64,000 nucleotides of DNA from Coleophoma eucalyptorum (GCA_026120035.1 JALRME010000026.1:310001-374000); one strand, 5' to 3'; shown: positions 21,638-32,279, counted from the first letter of the stretch. Notes: generated from the letters alone by a model not told the origin. Made by a program: numbers and translations.

Positions 21638-22457
21638 ATGGTGTCGACTCGAAGTAAGAAAGAATTCACTGAGCCAGAGCTCACTCCTACGAAGTCCACC
21701 CCGTCACGCTCTCGCAAGAGCTCTACCAAATGGGCACATACCCCGTCGAATGTCACCCTCATTTGGCTGGCCGTCTCCCTTCCTCTTGTGATATGGGACG
21801 CTGGTTATGTTCTTCTCCGGCCACATAGTATGCCTGGAGGATCTCTGCATTGGCCAATCTGGGCGCCATATGAACTATATGGTACGGTCGATTATATCTA
21901 CGGCTGGAAGGCGTTCAATGAGCGAAACGGCTTCACCGGAGCACAGACTGCTCTGAATGTTATCGAGACCGCCATGTACTTCTATTACATTTATGTTCTC
22001 TACGCGTACGGAAAGCCCTCTTCAGCGCCAGGACGCGGGGCACCAAGCCCTGCAAAGGTTGGCTACCTTGGGGAGCAGAGATATGTTGGTGGCCAGAAGG
22101 GAGCTTTGGCCGTTTTGGTAGTTTTCAGCGCAGCTGTGATGACTGTTAGCAAGACTCTGTTGTATTGTGAGCTACCTCCCCTCAGTTTGTAGAACTAGCT
22201 AACGACTGCTCAAGGGTTGAATGAGTACTACAGTGGTTTTGACAATATCGGACATAACAAATTTGTAGATTTGATCTTCCTCTGGATTATCCCCAAGTAT
22301 GTACTCGAATCGAAGCCCGAGGTCTGTGCTGACATCTGATAGTGGTGCATGGCTCGTTCTGCCTTCTTATATGATCTATATCTGCGGAGGTGAAATTTTA
22401 CAAGGCTTGGCCATGGCAAGTGGGACATCAAGCAGCTCTGATGTAAAAGGCGAATAA
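21638..22457 (+). CDS. Multi-pass membrane protein, unassigned (possibly EXPERA-type)
   Basis: The protein has 241 aa from exons 21638-22166, 22215-22296 and 22343-22457. After a basic, Ser/Thr-rich N-terminus (MVSTRSKKEF) come four or five hydrophobic segments: NVTLIWLAVSLPLVIWDAGYVLL, ALNVIETAMYFYYIYVLYAYG, ALAVLVVFSAAVMTVSKTLLYW, and FVDLIFLWIIPNGAWLVLPSYMIYICG (listed by their starts). The arrangement of an acidic residue after helix 1 (WDAGY), a Tyr/Trp-rich loop and a Glu in helix 2 (NVIETAMY) recalls the EXPERA fold (EBP, TM6SF, TMEM97), but I cannot confirm this. The tail is Ser-rich. The divergent pairing with a FIT protein may hint at ER lipid metabolism; that is speculation. Confidence 0.75.
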
Positions 22458-22844
22458 GTCAAGCAAGTCTGACGATCTAGTCGCGAATTGCGAATGAGTC
22501 TCTAAGAAGCCAGCATGAGGAGAGTAATGTGTATGTGTAATTTCGGCATTTCTAGGGATTGGGTACAATTGCATTTGAAGTTGGGGTTACTCAAAGAAGC
22601 ACAGCAGGCTGTCGAGACTTTGGAGGGCAAATACTTGTTGATATATGTAGGATTAATAAGTGAAGCTGTGACAATCTACACTGACTTGTTGCCTGTTACT
22701 CAGCGCGCGAGCTCGATTGTATTTCAAGATACTGGCCAACCATGGCAGCGCCCATCTTTGTCGCTCGCTTGTTTAAAAAGGAAACCCACACACTCGTCGA
22801 TTATAACACCCGGACAAAAAGAGAGAGAAAAAATATATTTTATT
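22458..22844. other. Intergenic
   Basis: 387 bp between the membrane-protein gene and the first tRNA-like gene. One open frame of 115 codons (22515-22862 +) runs into the tRNA terminator and has no recognisable content. Confidence 0.5.
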
Positions 22845-22997
22845 GCCTCGACCCAGAATTGAACTAGGGATCTTCGATGGAATTAGATAATTGTTGCTTA
22901 ACGATTGGGCTGGATGAATTTACCTTCGCATTTATAGCTAAGAGTGGTGTACACAACTTTATACAAGTGCGACGCGTTACCACTGCGCCATCGAGGC
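22845..22997 (-). tRNA. tRNA-Thr(UGU)-like gene with 37/38 intron and variable-region insertion, copy 1
   Basis: Read on the minus strand, the acceptor strands GCCTCGA and TCGAGGC pair perfectly. The D-arm holds the A-box-like TGGCGCAGTGG. The anticodon stem TCGCA/TGCGA encloses the loop CTTGTA plus A, with anticodon TGT at 22963-22965. A 30-nt intron (22932-22961) sits at the canonical 37/38 position. The T-arm CCTAG-TTCAATT-CTGGG is intact, and a run of six T follows the gene within about 20 nt, a good Pol III stop. The oddity is the variable region: 57 nt (22869-22925) instead of about 5. If the extra bases were removed the loop would read AGGTC. It could be a second intron, an extended arm, or a decayed gene. 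Confidence 0.7.
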
Positions 22998-23049
22998 CCA
23001 TTGTTGTCATGAGTGAGGTTATTTTAATATATATTACAAAAATGTGGAT

Positions 23050-24250
23050 ACTCTGCAGGATATTTAAGCGGCAGAATGATTGATCGTCTATTTGCCTATT
23101 GATGGAAGGGGATCTCTATAATACCGCCTCCAATCATATGGGCTGATTCACAGTCTTGAAGCCTAAAGTATTTAGAAGAATCATTAGTCCTATCTAGAGA
23201 TCATAAAGTCTTGGTTGTTTATCGAAATTCATCGACTAAACGGAACTATAAAAATATCTCGCAGGTGGGGGGGGGGGGATTAATGAAGAGACCCGCATCC
23301 CTTATATCAGTAGCAACGGCTGCCTATGTCGATGGTTCTAATTATTGATCAAATGCTTATTTATGCCCTTTCCTATGACACTATTCGTAATACATACTCA
23401 CAGTAGTAGCTTAGGCTGATTACAGCTATAGTCAAACAACCTCGTCTTGCGTGATAGGAACCACGCAACAAATCTCGGAATACATATAGAGAGATCTAGA
23501 AAGCAAGGCACCAGGGTACTCATAGCCCTTGTAGGTCGTCTTAGTGGGTAACTTATCTCTTTATATGAAATCTAGTAACATAAGACGATACTAATAGATA
23601 CCTAGGTACTATGGTACAGAAGCTAGGACATACATATTAAAGGTAATAGCTACACAAGGTATCTACTTAAAATATTTCCAATCGATTTCCAAATACTTTC
23701 TTTCTACTTAGAGGACATTAAGTAGTCCATTATTGTTATTTTAAAGACTTAAAGACCTTAGGAGCTAACTATACCCATCTCTATTTCGTTGTCTATGTCG
23801 TTGTTAAATTGAACACAAAATAATGTTTGTTTATTTCATGGGTAGTAACTTATCGAGAAGTTAACGGTAGCTTATAAGACATCCAGAATACCACAAAGTG
23901 ACCAATATCACATTCGATATCCAAATCACTTCTCAATAGGATCTTTGAGATACATCTTAGGTATAGTAGAACTGATTCCTTATCAGACTCAGGTTGATAG
24001 GGCGGTCGGGAATAGCAGTATATATAAAATAACTTCACAGGCTTCCCTCTACACAAATTTTTATTAAAAATATTATTAACGGATTTTTTGTCAAAGCCCT
24101 ACCACTGTGCGTGTAGTTTCCTGATATTTCTCAAGCTTCCTCTTATCCTACAAAGCCAGGACCGAACTTGAAAATACACACAGAATTTAATAGCACCAAG
24201 AAGCAAAACGCAAGTCACTTAACTTGTCTATACGAGTAGTAAAACAAAAC
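23050..24250. other. AT-rich, gene-free island between two tRNA-Thr-like genes
   Basis: About 1.2 kb of AT-rich sequence full of stop codons in all frames, unlike the surrounding gene-rich DNA. A run of 12 G lies at 23267-23278. The composition would fit a repeat decayed by repeat-induced point mutation, but I could not identify any retroelement or transposase remnant. Confidence 0.4.
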
Positions 24251-24267
24251 AAAAGTAAAAGTTAATT

Positions 24268-24425
24268 GCCTCGACCCAGAATTGAACTAGGGATCTAGAT
24301 TTTGAATTAGTTGGATGTTCGGATGGTGAAGAATAGAGGTGTCTAATTTACCTTCGCATTTATTGCTAAGAGTGGTGTACACAACTTGATACAAGTGCGA
24401 CGCGTTACCACTGCGCCATCGAGGC
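24268..24425 (-). tRNA. tRNA-Thr(UGU)-like gene with 37/38 intron and variable-region insertion, copy 2
   Basis: It is nearly identical to copy 1 in the acceptor, D, anticodon and T arms and in the 30-nt intron, which differs from copy 1 at only a few bases. The anticodon TGT is at 24391-24393 and TTTT tracts follow the 3' end. The variable region (24292-24353) is 62 nt long. It is flanked by the same bases as in copy 1 (GGTAAATT on one side, GATC on the other), but the interior is unrelated to copy 1. In this copy the insertion has complementary ends (AATTAG and CTAATT) that could form a hairpin. Conservation of the tRNA parts in both copies argues for function. Confidence 0.7.
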
Positions 24426-25374
24426 TCAGGAAACTCCTGGTTGGCGCCCTTTCAAGTATTTGGTTTTATGTAGGAAGAGGATCGCGGGCCCGGTTTGCAA
24501 ATGCAGGTGAAATGTGTGTGTGTGTGTGTGGGTGTGTCCTTACATCGTTTGGTGCTGGTGGAGGACGGGGGATGCAAGGGCATGGGTTTGATCTTATTTT
24601 TTTTATGACTTGCATAAACGAACGCTATGGACCTGATTATGCACAGCCGGGTTGCACAACAGACACTGCCAATTCTCGATGGCCTTTCCTAGATGGCTTT
24701 ACGCGCATCCTTCTCCTTCCCCATGATCACTTTTCTTCCCCAACATCACTCTTTAGACGTAAAGGAAGGAAGGAGGAAGGAGGACGCAAAGGATTGTCTT
24801 CCTTCCTTTCGCCAAGTGATTCTTGTGTAAGAGGGGATCGTTCTTGGATTTCCAACAAATCCTGGCGAAAGAAAGGATGACGGATTTTCCTCTATAGTCA
24901 TAGTTTTCCTATGGCATATGTTTCAGATTGAGTTGGTCTCCTGGCCCTCGGATCTCCGATGCAGAAGGGGATACTGTAATAATATTTGCGCTTTTTAAGG
25001 TTGCTTGCGCTTTGGGGCGTGGTGTCACAGTGGGGGAAAGCGATGGTCCAGATGTCTGAATGACTTCGTCTCTTAGCATAACGGAGACTGCAATCCCGAT
25101 CAAAGGCACCCCTTAATGGTCTGTGGTAGAAGATTTTTTTTTTTGGTTGGAGGTCAGTGAGCATTTCATTTCCAGTGATCCAACCCAGAGTTCTTGATGA
25201 TCTGGAAGTCTACATTAAGGGCGCATTTGCAGAAGTCGATGGGACTTTGAAGTAGCATCGGCTTTTCAGGAGAGCAATCTGCCCGGCATCATGGTGAGGT
25301 TAACTAAAGCCTAGCTTGAGGCCTCCACAAGACTGACCTCGCTACAGATGAGGATTAAAGGGCGACGCCATACT

Positions 25375-25431
25375 AGAAAAGGCGTTATGGAAAAGGCACT
25401 ATGGAAAAGGCGTTGCGGAAAGGCGTTGTGC
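25375..25431. repeat. Imperfect tandem repeat, about 4 x 14 bp
   Basis: Four successive units resembling GGAAAAGGCGTTAT, each with one or a few changes, including CACTAT, GTTGC and GTTGTG endings. Confidence 0.7.
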
Positions 25432-25480
25432 AAATCAGTCGTTGAAACTCACGAGTAAGGGAATATGGCCGGTCGTATTT

Positions 25481-25508
25481 GGTGGGAATAGGTGGGAATA
25501 GGTGGGAA
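25481..25508. repeat. Tandem repeat, 2.8 x 10 bp (GGTGGGAATA)
   Basis: Two exact copies of GGTGGGAATA followed by a partial third copy, 50 bp downstream of the 14-bp repeat. Confidence 0.8.
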
Positions 25509-27008
25509 CCCGACATGAACCTCATCTCGACAAGGCCATGAGCAGTTACATATACGAGCAGATTTCCATTGAGGTCACATTTACGTGTCCAGGACAGAAA
25601 ATAACCTTATTGGCAATAGAGGACAGAAATAGAAACCCTCCCCCTCCTCAAATTGAAGGTTCGCTCATGATTACTGCGTATGATGTGCGAAGTCTGTGAT
25701 GACCCCGAAAGCAGACAGGCGAGATTGGGATGAACATGTCGTTAACGAGATAAAGCCGCCCGTGTTGGAGCCGACAGCGATGGTGGTGGTGGTGCTTTTT
25801 GATTAGGTAGGAGGTAGGGTAGGAGGGTAGCTCGATAGGCTGTGGCGTTACCACAACTGGGCATGACGGGTTCTCGAAGGCCTTCTCCTGACCCCAAGAC
25901 AATGGGAGGCGCGGTGCATAGTAGGGCAGATGTAAGGGCCGGTACGAGGTACGCGGTAAGTGGTAGGACCAAATGGAGGAAACTGAAGTTGGCTTGCGGC
26001 GTTCTCACTTTACTTTTGGTCGGTCGGTCTTGTAGGTCTTCACCGCTGTCAAGTGCTCGCATTTTCACCTGAAGGTCTTCGCATTGTCACTCCCTCTCCC
26101 CCTCTTTTCCGTCTGTCTTCTCCGCTTCAGTGCTGACCGACCGGTACAACAGACAGGATCGCTGCCCTGGGTTGCTCGGCCTTTTCCACTCCTGCCCTAG
26201 GGCCAAGGCAGACCCAGTGGGCACTCCCGGGTGTGGTGGCGGCTGGTTGGCCAACCAAGCGATATTGGTTCCTCGTACCTGACCCTGTTCTGACCCTGTT
26301 CTCTTAAGGCGACCCAGCATTAACTTTCCTGTACCTGACCATTTGCCCAGTCCAAGAAACAGCCACAGGCTACCCTACTCGCCCATCGTTCGTCTGTTCT
26401 GCTTCTGTCCAGCATTTCGGCGGCAGGGGGCAAGCGTGAAACAAAGGTTGCATGGGTGCGGGTCCCTCGTGATTGGCTGGATGTTGCAATAGCACAATGT
26501 TTCAATCCTCAGCCCCCTTTCCTAATGTCTCCCTCCAGGCTGTTCCTTGGTCCGCTGCGGTCTGTTCTCCTGCAACGGTAAGTACTCGAATTGCCGCCAT
26601 GCGCTCGGCTCTTGCTCTGGAAATGAGGGATCGTCCGACTACGAGCCCATCACCACAGGATGGACGACCAGCGCAGTGCCAGTGCTTCACTACACACGCC
26701 TCCGTCATGGATCACCAAGGATCACCAGGGATCCAGCAGGACTGGCCCCGCAGCCTCGAGGTGGACCAACTTCTGCAGCTAATCTCCCCTTCAGTTTATA
26801 TGTGACTGAACTCCCCCAATCCGTAAAGCCTTCCTTCTTCACCCCAAACCGCAACTCTCTTCTTGCCAATCCTTTGATCTTGACTCCGGTCGTCCATTCT
26901 TTACAGAAACCAACTCATCTACCACGAACCGCTCTTCAGCATCAACTTCAAAACCACCCACCCTTTCCCCACCAACCAAATCCATCACCTTTTTAAACAT
27001 CCTTCAAG

Positions 27009-27661
27009 ATGCGTTTCTCCGTTGCTACCGTTGCTTTCCTCGCCAGCGCCGTCTTGGCTGAGAAGACCGTCATGACCACCGAGATGGTTACTATCACCTC
27101 TTGCGCTGCCACCGTCACCAACTGTACGAACCCACCCTGTTGCTCCCTTCCATCTCCATACTGACTCTTCTAGGCCCTGCCCGCAGCACCGTCACCTCCA
27201 TGACCAGCTACCCCGTTACCTCCACCACCCCAGCTGCTGTCGTTTCCTCCGCCAGCGAGACCTACCCAGAGTCCAGCTCTGAGACTGCTGCCGTTTCCAC
27301 CTCCTCCGCCAGCGAGACCGAGGCCTACCCCGCCACCACCCCAGCTGCTTACCCAACCGCGGCTGCCAACTCCACCTCCGCCTACAGCCCAGCTTCTGTC
27401 CCAGTTGCCGTCGCTTCTTCCTACAGCGTCATCACCATCTCCACCTGTATCCCAACTGTCATCTACTCCACCGTCCCAGTTGTCCCAACCAGCACTGTTG
27501 CAACCAGCGTCTCCGCCGTCCCCGTCCCATCCGCCGGCAAGAACTCCACCAGCCCAAGCACCACTGCCCCAGTTACCACCTACACTGGTGCCGCTTCATC
27601 TTTCTCTGGCTCCATGGCTGTCGCTGCTGTCGGTGGTCTCGCAGCTATCTTCCTCGCATAA
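27009..27661 (+). CDS. GPI-anchored Ser/Thr-rich cell wall protein
   Basis: The protein has 200 aa from exons 27009-27123 and 27174-27661 (50-bp intron within a Cys codon). A signal peptide covers about residues 1-17 (MRFSVATVAFLASAVLA). The mature part starts with EKTVMTTEMVTITSCAATVTNC and continues as a long Ser/Thr/Ala/Pro-rich stalk suited to O-mannosylation, with several N-glycosylation sequons (NST, NSTS). The C-terminus is a hydrophobic GPI-addition signal (GSMAVAAVGGLAAIFLA). It should end up linked to the plasma membrane or beta-glucan. Codon choice is strongly C-ending, as in highly expressed fungal genes. It has no catalytic domain, so a structural or surface role is inferred. Confidence 0.85.
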
Positions 27662-29501
27662 GTCAAACATCTCTCCTGAGATGTGATGTCCGTCTTTCCT
27701 TTGTTGTAGGACGGCAAAAGCTCGACACCCTGCTAAGGGTGACGGACTATGGCTTTTACGACTTCCTGTGTAGATAAAAAAAAAGAAATGCAGAAGACTT
27801 TACCTTTTCTTTCTTGTAATTTATTAATTCTGGATCGGCTTTGATCAGGAGGATACCATAGTGATTTGCTGCTCCTAGCAGGCTTGGAGGTTTTCTGTTG
27901 TCACAGACATTGCATCCCGTGTTGTTCGGTAGCGTCTCTTCCTATAGTGAATCTTGAAGAAGATCTTTTCGAATCAACCTCTTGATTAAATACATCTTCC
28001 CATGCCTCGCAACCTAGTGCTTGACAATCCCACCCATGCAGCGAGCCTTTAAACATCCAAAGTGAAAGAGTTACACGAGACGGGGGGTTCTGAAAGCGGC
28101 AAGGCTCCTCTCAGATTCCCACGTTCCTGCACATCGATAGACATCGATAGACGACCCGGAGTTCCCCAGATTCTTTCTCTGCTTCTGGACGTACCGCTGC
28201 CACCTTGAAGATCTTACAAATGAAATAGCATTGCAAAGCGGGAAGTTGGGAAATTACGCAACATTATGGGTGACTAATCCTCCTCTTATAGCGCAAGACA
28301 CCATTGGTCCCCTCGTGCGCCTCGGGTTGTCGTGTCACTTGAACACCTCATTAATTTATCCTCTGGGCGGTTCGGGGCTGTGCTGCGGTGTGATCTGCTG
28401 GGCTGGTTACGCGGGAAGAGAAAACGAGAGACAAGAGGATGCGTTGGCGAGATTCCGAGATGAACCTCGCCTCGTCTCCTAGTCTGGACGCTGGTTCCGC
28501 GTCACAAGCGGTCGGCGCGTCACATGTGATGGATTTACGTTTCGTACGGAAGAAAATCATCGGTGTCCGACCCGGAATGAGTTGAGAAAGTATGAGCTCG
28601 GCTAGGAGAATATTGATTTTGTGTTTGGCTGGCTCGGAGACAACGCGAACGACAAGGCGTTGGATCTGTGGCCCAATTCTGTAGGAGCTTTGCATTTAAT
28701 ACGAGCCAGCCAGGCAGCGTTGCCGGCTGCTCTTGATCTGGAGATCTGTACGTACAGCATCTGGTATCTCGATGCAAGCGAGAGGGGTTGGTTGAGTTGC
28801 GTGAAGATGACGGATATGTAATCCAAGCAGGCGGGCAAGACGACAAGTTTCCCAAACCAGTCAAGCAGCAGGCGCATCAGCACGCTTAAGTCAGCACAAG
28901 CCTCGGAGCTACAGGAAACAAGCCTCAGCCTTGCCGATTACGACCACCGGAACGATACGACCGTGACGACTTGACATAAACCCCCGAACGACCCTGCATA
29001 CTGCATCATGTTTGCTCTTCTCGTACCGCTCCGCCGTACCACCGTATCACCGTACTGCCGTAAAGCGCTTCTGATGCAAAAGGATTGGACTAGTAGTAGA
29101 CCGGCTGAGTTCGAGCTGGGCCTCCGAGAACCTTCTAAATGGACGACGGTGTGTTTCCTCTCTTAAAACTTGACGTCACCTAAACGACCCTTCGCTTCTA
29201 TAACAAGGATGATACCAGTCCAGCATGTCAACAGAAAACAATTCTGTGAAGCTGTCTGCCCTTTCCTGACCCTATAAACCTGGCTGCCTCCAGCGATGAC
29301 CAATATACGCCATCATTCTTCTCGAGTCGACCCAGCCTTTGCCGACTTATAAGCTTGTCTGACTACAATCTCCGCGTTATCCGGTTCGTGCTTGCGCGGA
29401 ATGCTGAGAGTTGGCGAGGTCCGACGAGAAAACGGATAACGGGTCTCTTTCCATACAAACCTTCCCACCTGGTTCCGTCCCGAGCGTAGGTGGGCATCAA
29501 G
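27662..29501. other. Intergenic
   Basis: 1.84 kb between the GPI-protein gene and the LCAT-type gene. The perfect repeat ACATCGATAG x2 lies at 28131-28150. Open frames of up to 114 codons have no recognisable sequence. An upstream 5' exon or leader of the next gene may lie here, but no join could be supported. Confidence 0.45.
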
Positions 29502-32279
29502 ATGCAGCACATGGCTTCTGGACAAGTTACGGGACCTCGGTCCATAGAGCAAGATGGGGGAATATCTAGCTCGACTTCCGCACAACCCACGGTCTTTCCG
29601 CCCTTCCAGCACGAAGAGCTTCCTGCAAATCTGTCAGACGAAGACGAAGACGAAGACGAAGAGGAGGAGGTGATGGATCTTGAAGGAATCCCAGACGAAG
29701 ATGCGGAATCACTTATCGGTCCCGCTATTAGTAGAGCCGCTACGAGAATGAAGTCGGCGCAGACTCCAGCAGCCGAGAAAGCTGCTGCGATGGAGGATGT
29801 AGAAGGAGGGGGATTCTTTGACAGCGACCCAGAGTCACCGCCCATAGTACAAGATGTGGCACCGGACGAGCCGCCAATGCCCACCAACAAACCCCGTGAG
29901 AATGTGGGATTGGGATTGGGATTGTCATTGGGGGAGTTGCCTTTACCAGAGCCTATGAAGGACCAACCTGCATTTCCGAGTCCATGGCAATCTGGCCCAA
30001 AGGTAATGCAGCGGTCCGAGGTCTCACAATCTATCATGCACGAAGCGCTTGGAAAACGGAGATCAATGTCGGGGGGTGCAGAAACTCTGAAGAAACTAAT
30101 ACCCAAAAGCCTCCCGTCCATGGCCCAGGCTCGAAACTACTTTTCCTCGGCTGGTTTTGGATCAGGCCAGAAATCTCCCAGTCCATCCAGTTCACCAAAA
30201 CTACCTTCCCTTCCAAATCGTTCCTCAAGTCGTCGGACTGCACCCGGGAGTCCTCTCAATTCCGTGTATCAAATCAAATCTACTAACTCCTCCTCCACGT
30301 TACGACCCGAGAAGCCATCTCGTGTATCTTCCAACTCGGCTCCTCGACCCAAAATCCTTCGGCGAGTCACTTCTGACGATTCATTACTCTACCATTCCCT
30401 TTCAAGGACGTCATCCTTAGGAGACGATAGCCGCTTTGAAAACCACCACGACCAAGTCAATTCGAGAGTCAAGGCCATCAGGGACTCGTTACAAGATAGA
30501 TCCAGTTTTAGGTTACCGCAAATGCCTCGTATGCCCACCATGCCCCGACCCAGTTTTAGCTTCCCATTGAATTTTATGAGCAACAGCAGCGTGTCTCCAA
30601 GATTAAGAGCTTATACTGATCCAATTTCCTCAGACATTCTGCCAGGCAATATCGCGAAGAAACTCACCGGCCCACCGAGTCCTGTTCATCCCGCTATCGC
30701 TTCGGGAATGGTAGGGGTTGCTATCTCGCAGCCAGAGTTGGCAAAGGAAGCTTCCGGACCAATTACCCATGGAACTAATGTGGATATTCTTGAGCGTGCC
30801 ATAGAAAAACTAACCGGTGATGTTGTGATCATGGGAGGCTATAGAGGGTCGATTCTGCGATCAGCAAAGCCACCTCATAGACAACTTTGGGTACCTGTCA
30901 AGGTAGGATTGAACATTCGAAAAGTCAACCTAGAGGTTGGTTTGAATCCAGAAGATGAAGAACGAATGGAAGAAAGTATTTTCCCCTCAGGAATGCTGCA
31001 GAATATCGGGCCTGTAGATATCTCAAAACGCCTATTCAAGCGGCTCAGAGAGAGTGAAAATGCAAAGGCTGGGAAGCTGAGAGTATGGGATTATGGATAC
31101 GACTGGAGACTGAGTCCACATCTGCTGTCAAAGAAACTGACAGCATTTCTGGAGAAGCTGCCATCCAATCAGCCGGGATCCCCAGAAAAGGGTGCTCTAG
31201 TTATTGCGCATAGTCTTGGCGGTTTAATCACCAGGCATGTCTGCAACCAGAAGCCTGAACTATTTTCCGGGATTATATATGCCGGCGTCCCACAATCATG
31301 TATCAATATTCTTGGGCCATTCCGGAACGGTGATGCGGTGCTGTTGAGCTCACGAGTTTTGACTGCACAAGTCAACTTCACCTTGCGAACAAGCTTTTTG
31401 CTGCTACCCGAAAACAAAGCTTGTTTTGTAGACATCAAAACCAAAGAAAAGTATCCGGTAGACTTTATGGATCCAGATGAATGGATCAAGTACCGACTGT
31501 CGCCTTGCACAGATCCGCCATTGCCACCATACTCACAAAATACCGGTGCTCTGGGAAGTTTACTCAATATTTCTGGCAGTCTGTTGAGTTTGCCCAGTCT
31601 CCCCAGCTTACCAAGTCTTCCCGTACCCGGAAAGAAGAATTCCAATAGTGGTTCTCATAGCCCAACGAAGAATTCAACGAGTCATAACGGCCATCGAGAA
31701 CCTGACTCACCAACCTTGACGACCCGAGCAGCAGACATGATCCGGGGCGTGGACGGCGGAAAAGACAGAACGCTCGCGCCTCAGATGGGCAACAGTGGAA
31801 ACCCGGTCTCGAAAGGTCACAACAATAATACATCCGTCTCCACCGCCGTGACGATCCCGCGCGACAAGGCGATTGCCTATCTTCGCCGCACGCTCGCAGA
31901 AACGAAGAAATTCAAGCAGGAACTCTATTTTAACCCGGCTCATAGCGCCGCAAACCGCTACCCACCACTCGCCACCATCTATGGGAAGAGTATCCCCACC
32001 TGCTGCGGCGCCAAAGTTCATGGTATAGAGAGTATCCCATGCAGCGATGTGTATGACAATCTTGCCTTTGCAAGTGGTGATGGAGTTTGTCTCGCTAAGG
32101 AGGCCATGTTGCCTGAGGGGTATTTGTGTGCGAAGGGGGGACGGATCCGCAGTGATCGTGGCCATGTCACGCTCCTCGGGGATCTGAATGCCGTTGGGAG
32201 AGCCATCTTAGCGGTGGAAAGGGGGAGGGAGAAGGGTATTGGATTGGGAACATCGCATGGAGTTGGGGGTGATGCATAA
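29502..32279 (+). CDS. LCAT/PDAT-family alpha/beta hydrolase with long disordered N-terminus
   Basis: A single-exon frame of 925 aa from the ATG at 29502; the frame upstream is closed by a TAG at 29487. Residues 1 to about 400 are acidic, then Ser/Pro-rich and disordered. The catalytic part begins near residue 425 (TNVDILERAIEKLTGDVVIMGGY) and contains the LCAT family lid and core. The nucleophile elbow is AHSLGG, with Ser571. The acid and base candidates lie in FASGDGVCLAKEAMLPEG and DRGHVTLLGDLNAVGRA near the C-terminus. The family transfers or hydrolyses acyl chains of phospholipids and sterols. Unlike lecithin:cholesterol acyltransferase and yeast PDAT, this protein has no signal peptide or clear membrane anchor, so it is probably a cytosolic phospholipase-type member. 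A low-complexity Ser/Leu/Pro insertion (SLPSLPSLPSLPVPGKK) interrupts the catalytic domain. Confidence 0.82.
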   Translation: MQHMASGQVTGPRSIEQDGGISSSTSAQPTVFPPFQHEELPANLSDEDEDEDEEEEVMDLEGIPDEDAESLIGPAISRAATRMKSAQTPAAEKAAAMEDVEGGGFFDSDPESPPIVQDVAPDEPPMPTNKPRENVGLGLGLSLGELPLPEPMKDQPAFPSPWQSGPKVMQRSEVSQSIMHEALGKRRSMSGGAETLKKLIPKSLPSMAQARNYFSSAGFGSGQKSPSPSSSPKLPSLPNRSSSRRTAPGSPLNSVYQIKSTNSSSTLRPEKPSRVSSNSAPRPKILRRVTSDDSLLYHSLSRTSSLGDDSRFENHHDQVNSRVKAIRDSLQDRSSFRLPQMPRMPTMPRPSFSFPLNFMSNSSVSPRLRAYTDPISSDILPGNIAKKLTGPPSPVHPAIASGMVGVAISQPELAKEASGPITHGTNVDILERAIEKLTGDVVIMGGYRGSILRSAKPPHRQLWVPVKVGLNIRKVNLEVGLNPEDEERMEESIFPSGMLQNIGPVDISKRLFKRLRESENAKAGKLRVWDYGYDWRLSPHLLSKKLTAFLEKLPSNQPGSPEKGALVIAHSLGGLITRHVCNQKPELFSGIIYAGVPQSCINILGPFRNGDAVLLSSRVLTAQVNFTLRTSFLLLPENKACFVDIKTKEKYPVDFMDPDEWIKYRLSPCTDPPLPPYSQNTGALGSLLNISGSLLSLPSLPSLPSLPVPGKKNSNSGSHSPTKNSTSHNGHREPDSPTLTTRAADMIRGVDGGKDRTLAPQMGNSGNPVSKGHNNNTSVSTAVTIPRDKAIAYLRRTLAETKKFKQELYFNPAHSAANRYPPLATIYGKSIPTCCGAKVHGIESIPCSDVYDNLAFASGDGVCLAKEAMLPEGYLCAKGGRIRSDRGHVTLLGDLNAVGRAILAVERGREKGIGLGTSHGVGGDA

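Larger units (their letters stand above)
24426..27008. other. Gene-poor stretch with simple repeats
   Basis: About 2.6 kb without a supported gene. It contains a GT microsatellite near 24513-24530, an imperfect 14-bp tandem repeat at 25375-25431 and a perfect 10-bp tandem repeat at 25481-25508. The last several hundred bases are CT-rich and probably form the promoter and leader of the strongly codon-biased gene at 27009. Open frames such as 24386-24880 and 26547-26996 have no recognisable content. Confidence 0.5.

Noticed and set aside
23850..24056. Possible retroelement remnant on the minus strand
   Set aside because: The short frame has no motif of reverse transcriptase, integrase or RNase H that I can recognise, so no mobile element is claimed.
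24386..24880. 164-codon plus-strand frame after the second tRNA copy
   Set aside because: It starts inside the tRNA-like gene and crosses a GT microsatellite; no protein features.
29363..30121. 252-codon minus-strand Ser-rich frame
   Set aside because: Antisense shadow of the disordered N-terminal half of the LCAT-family protein.
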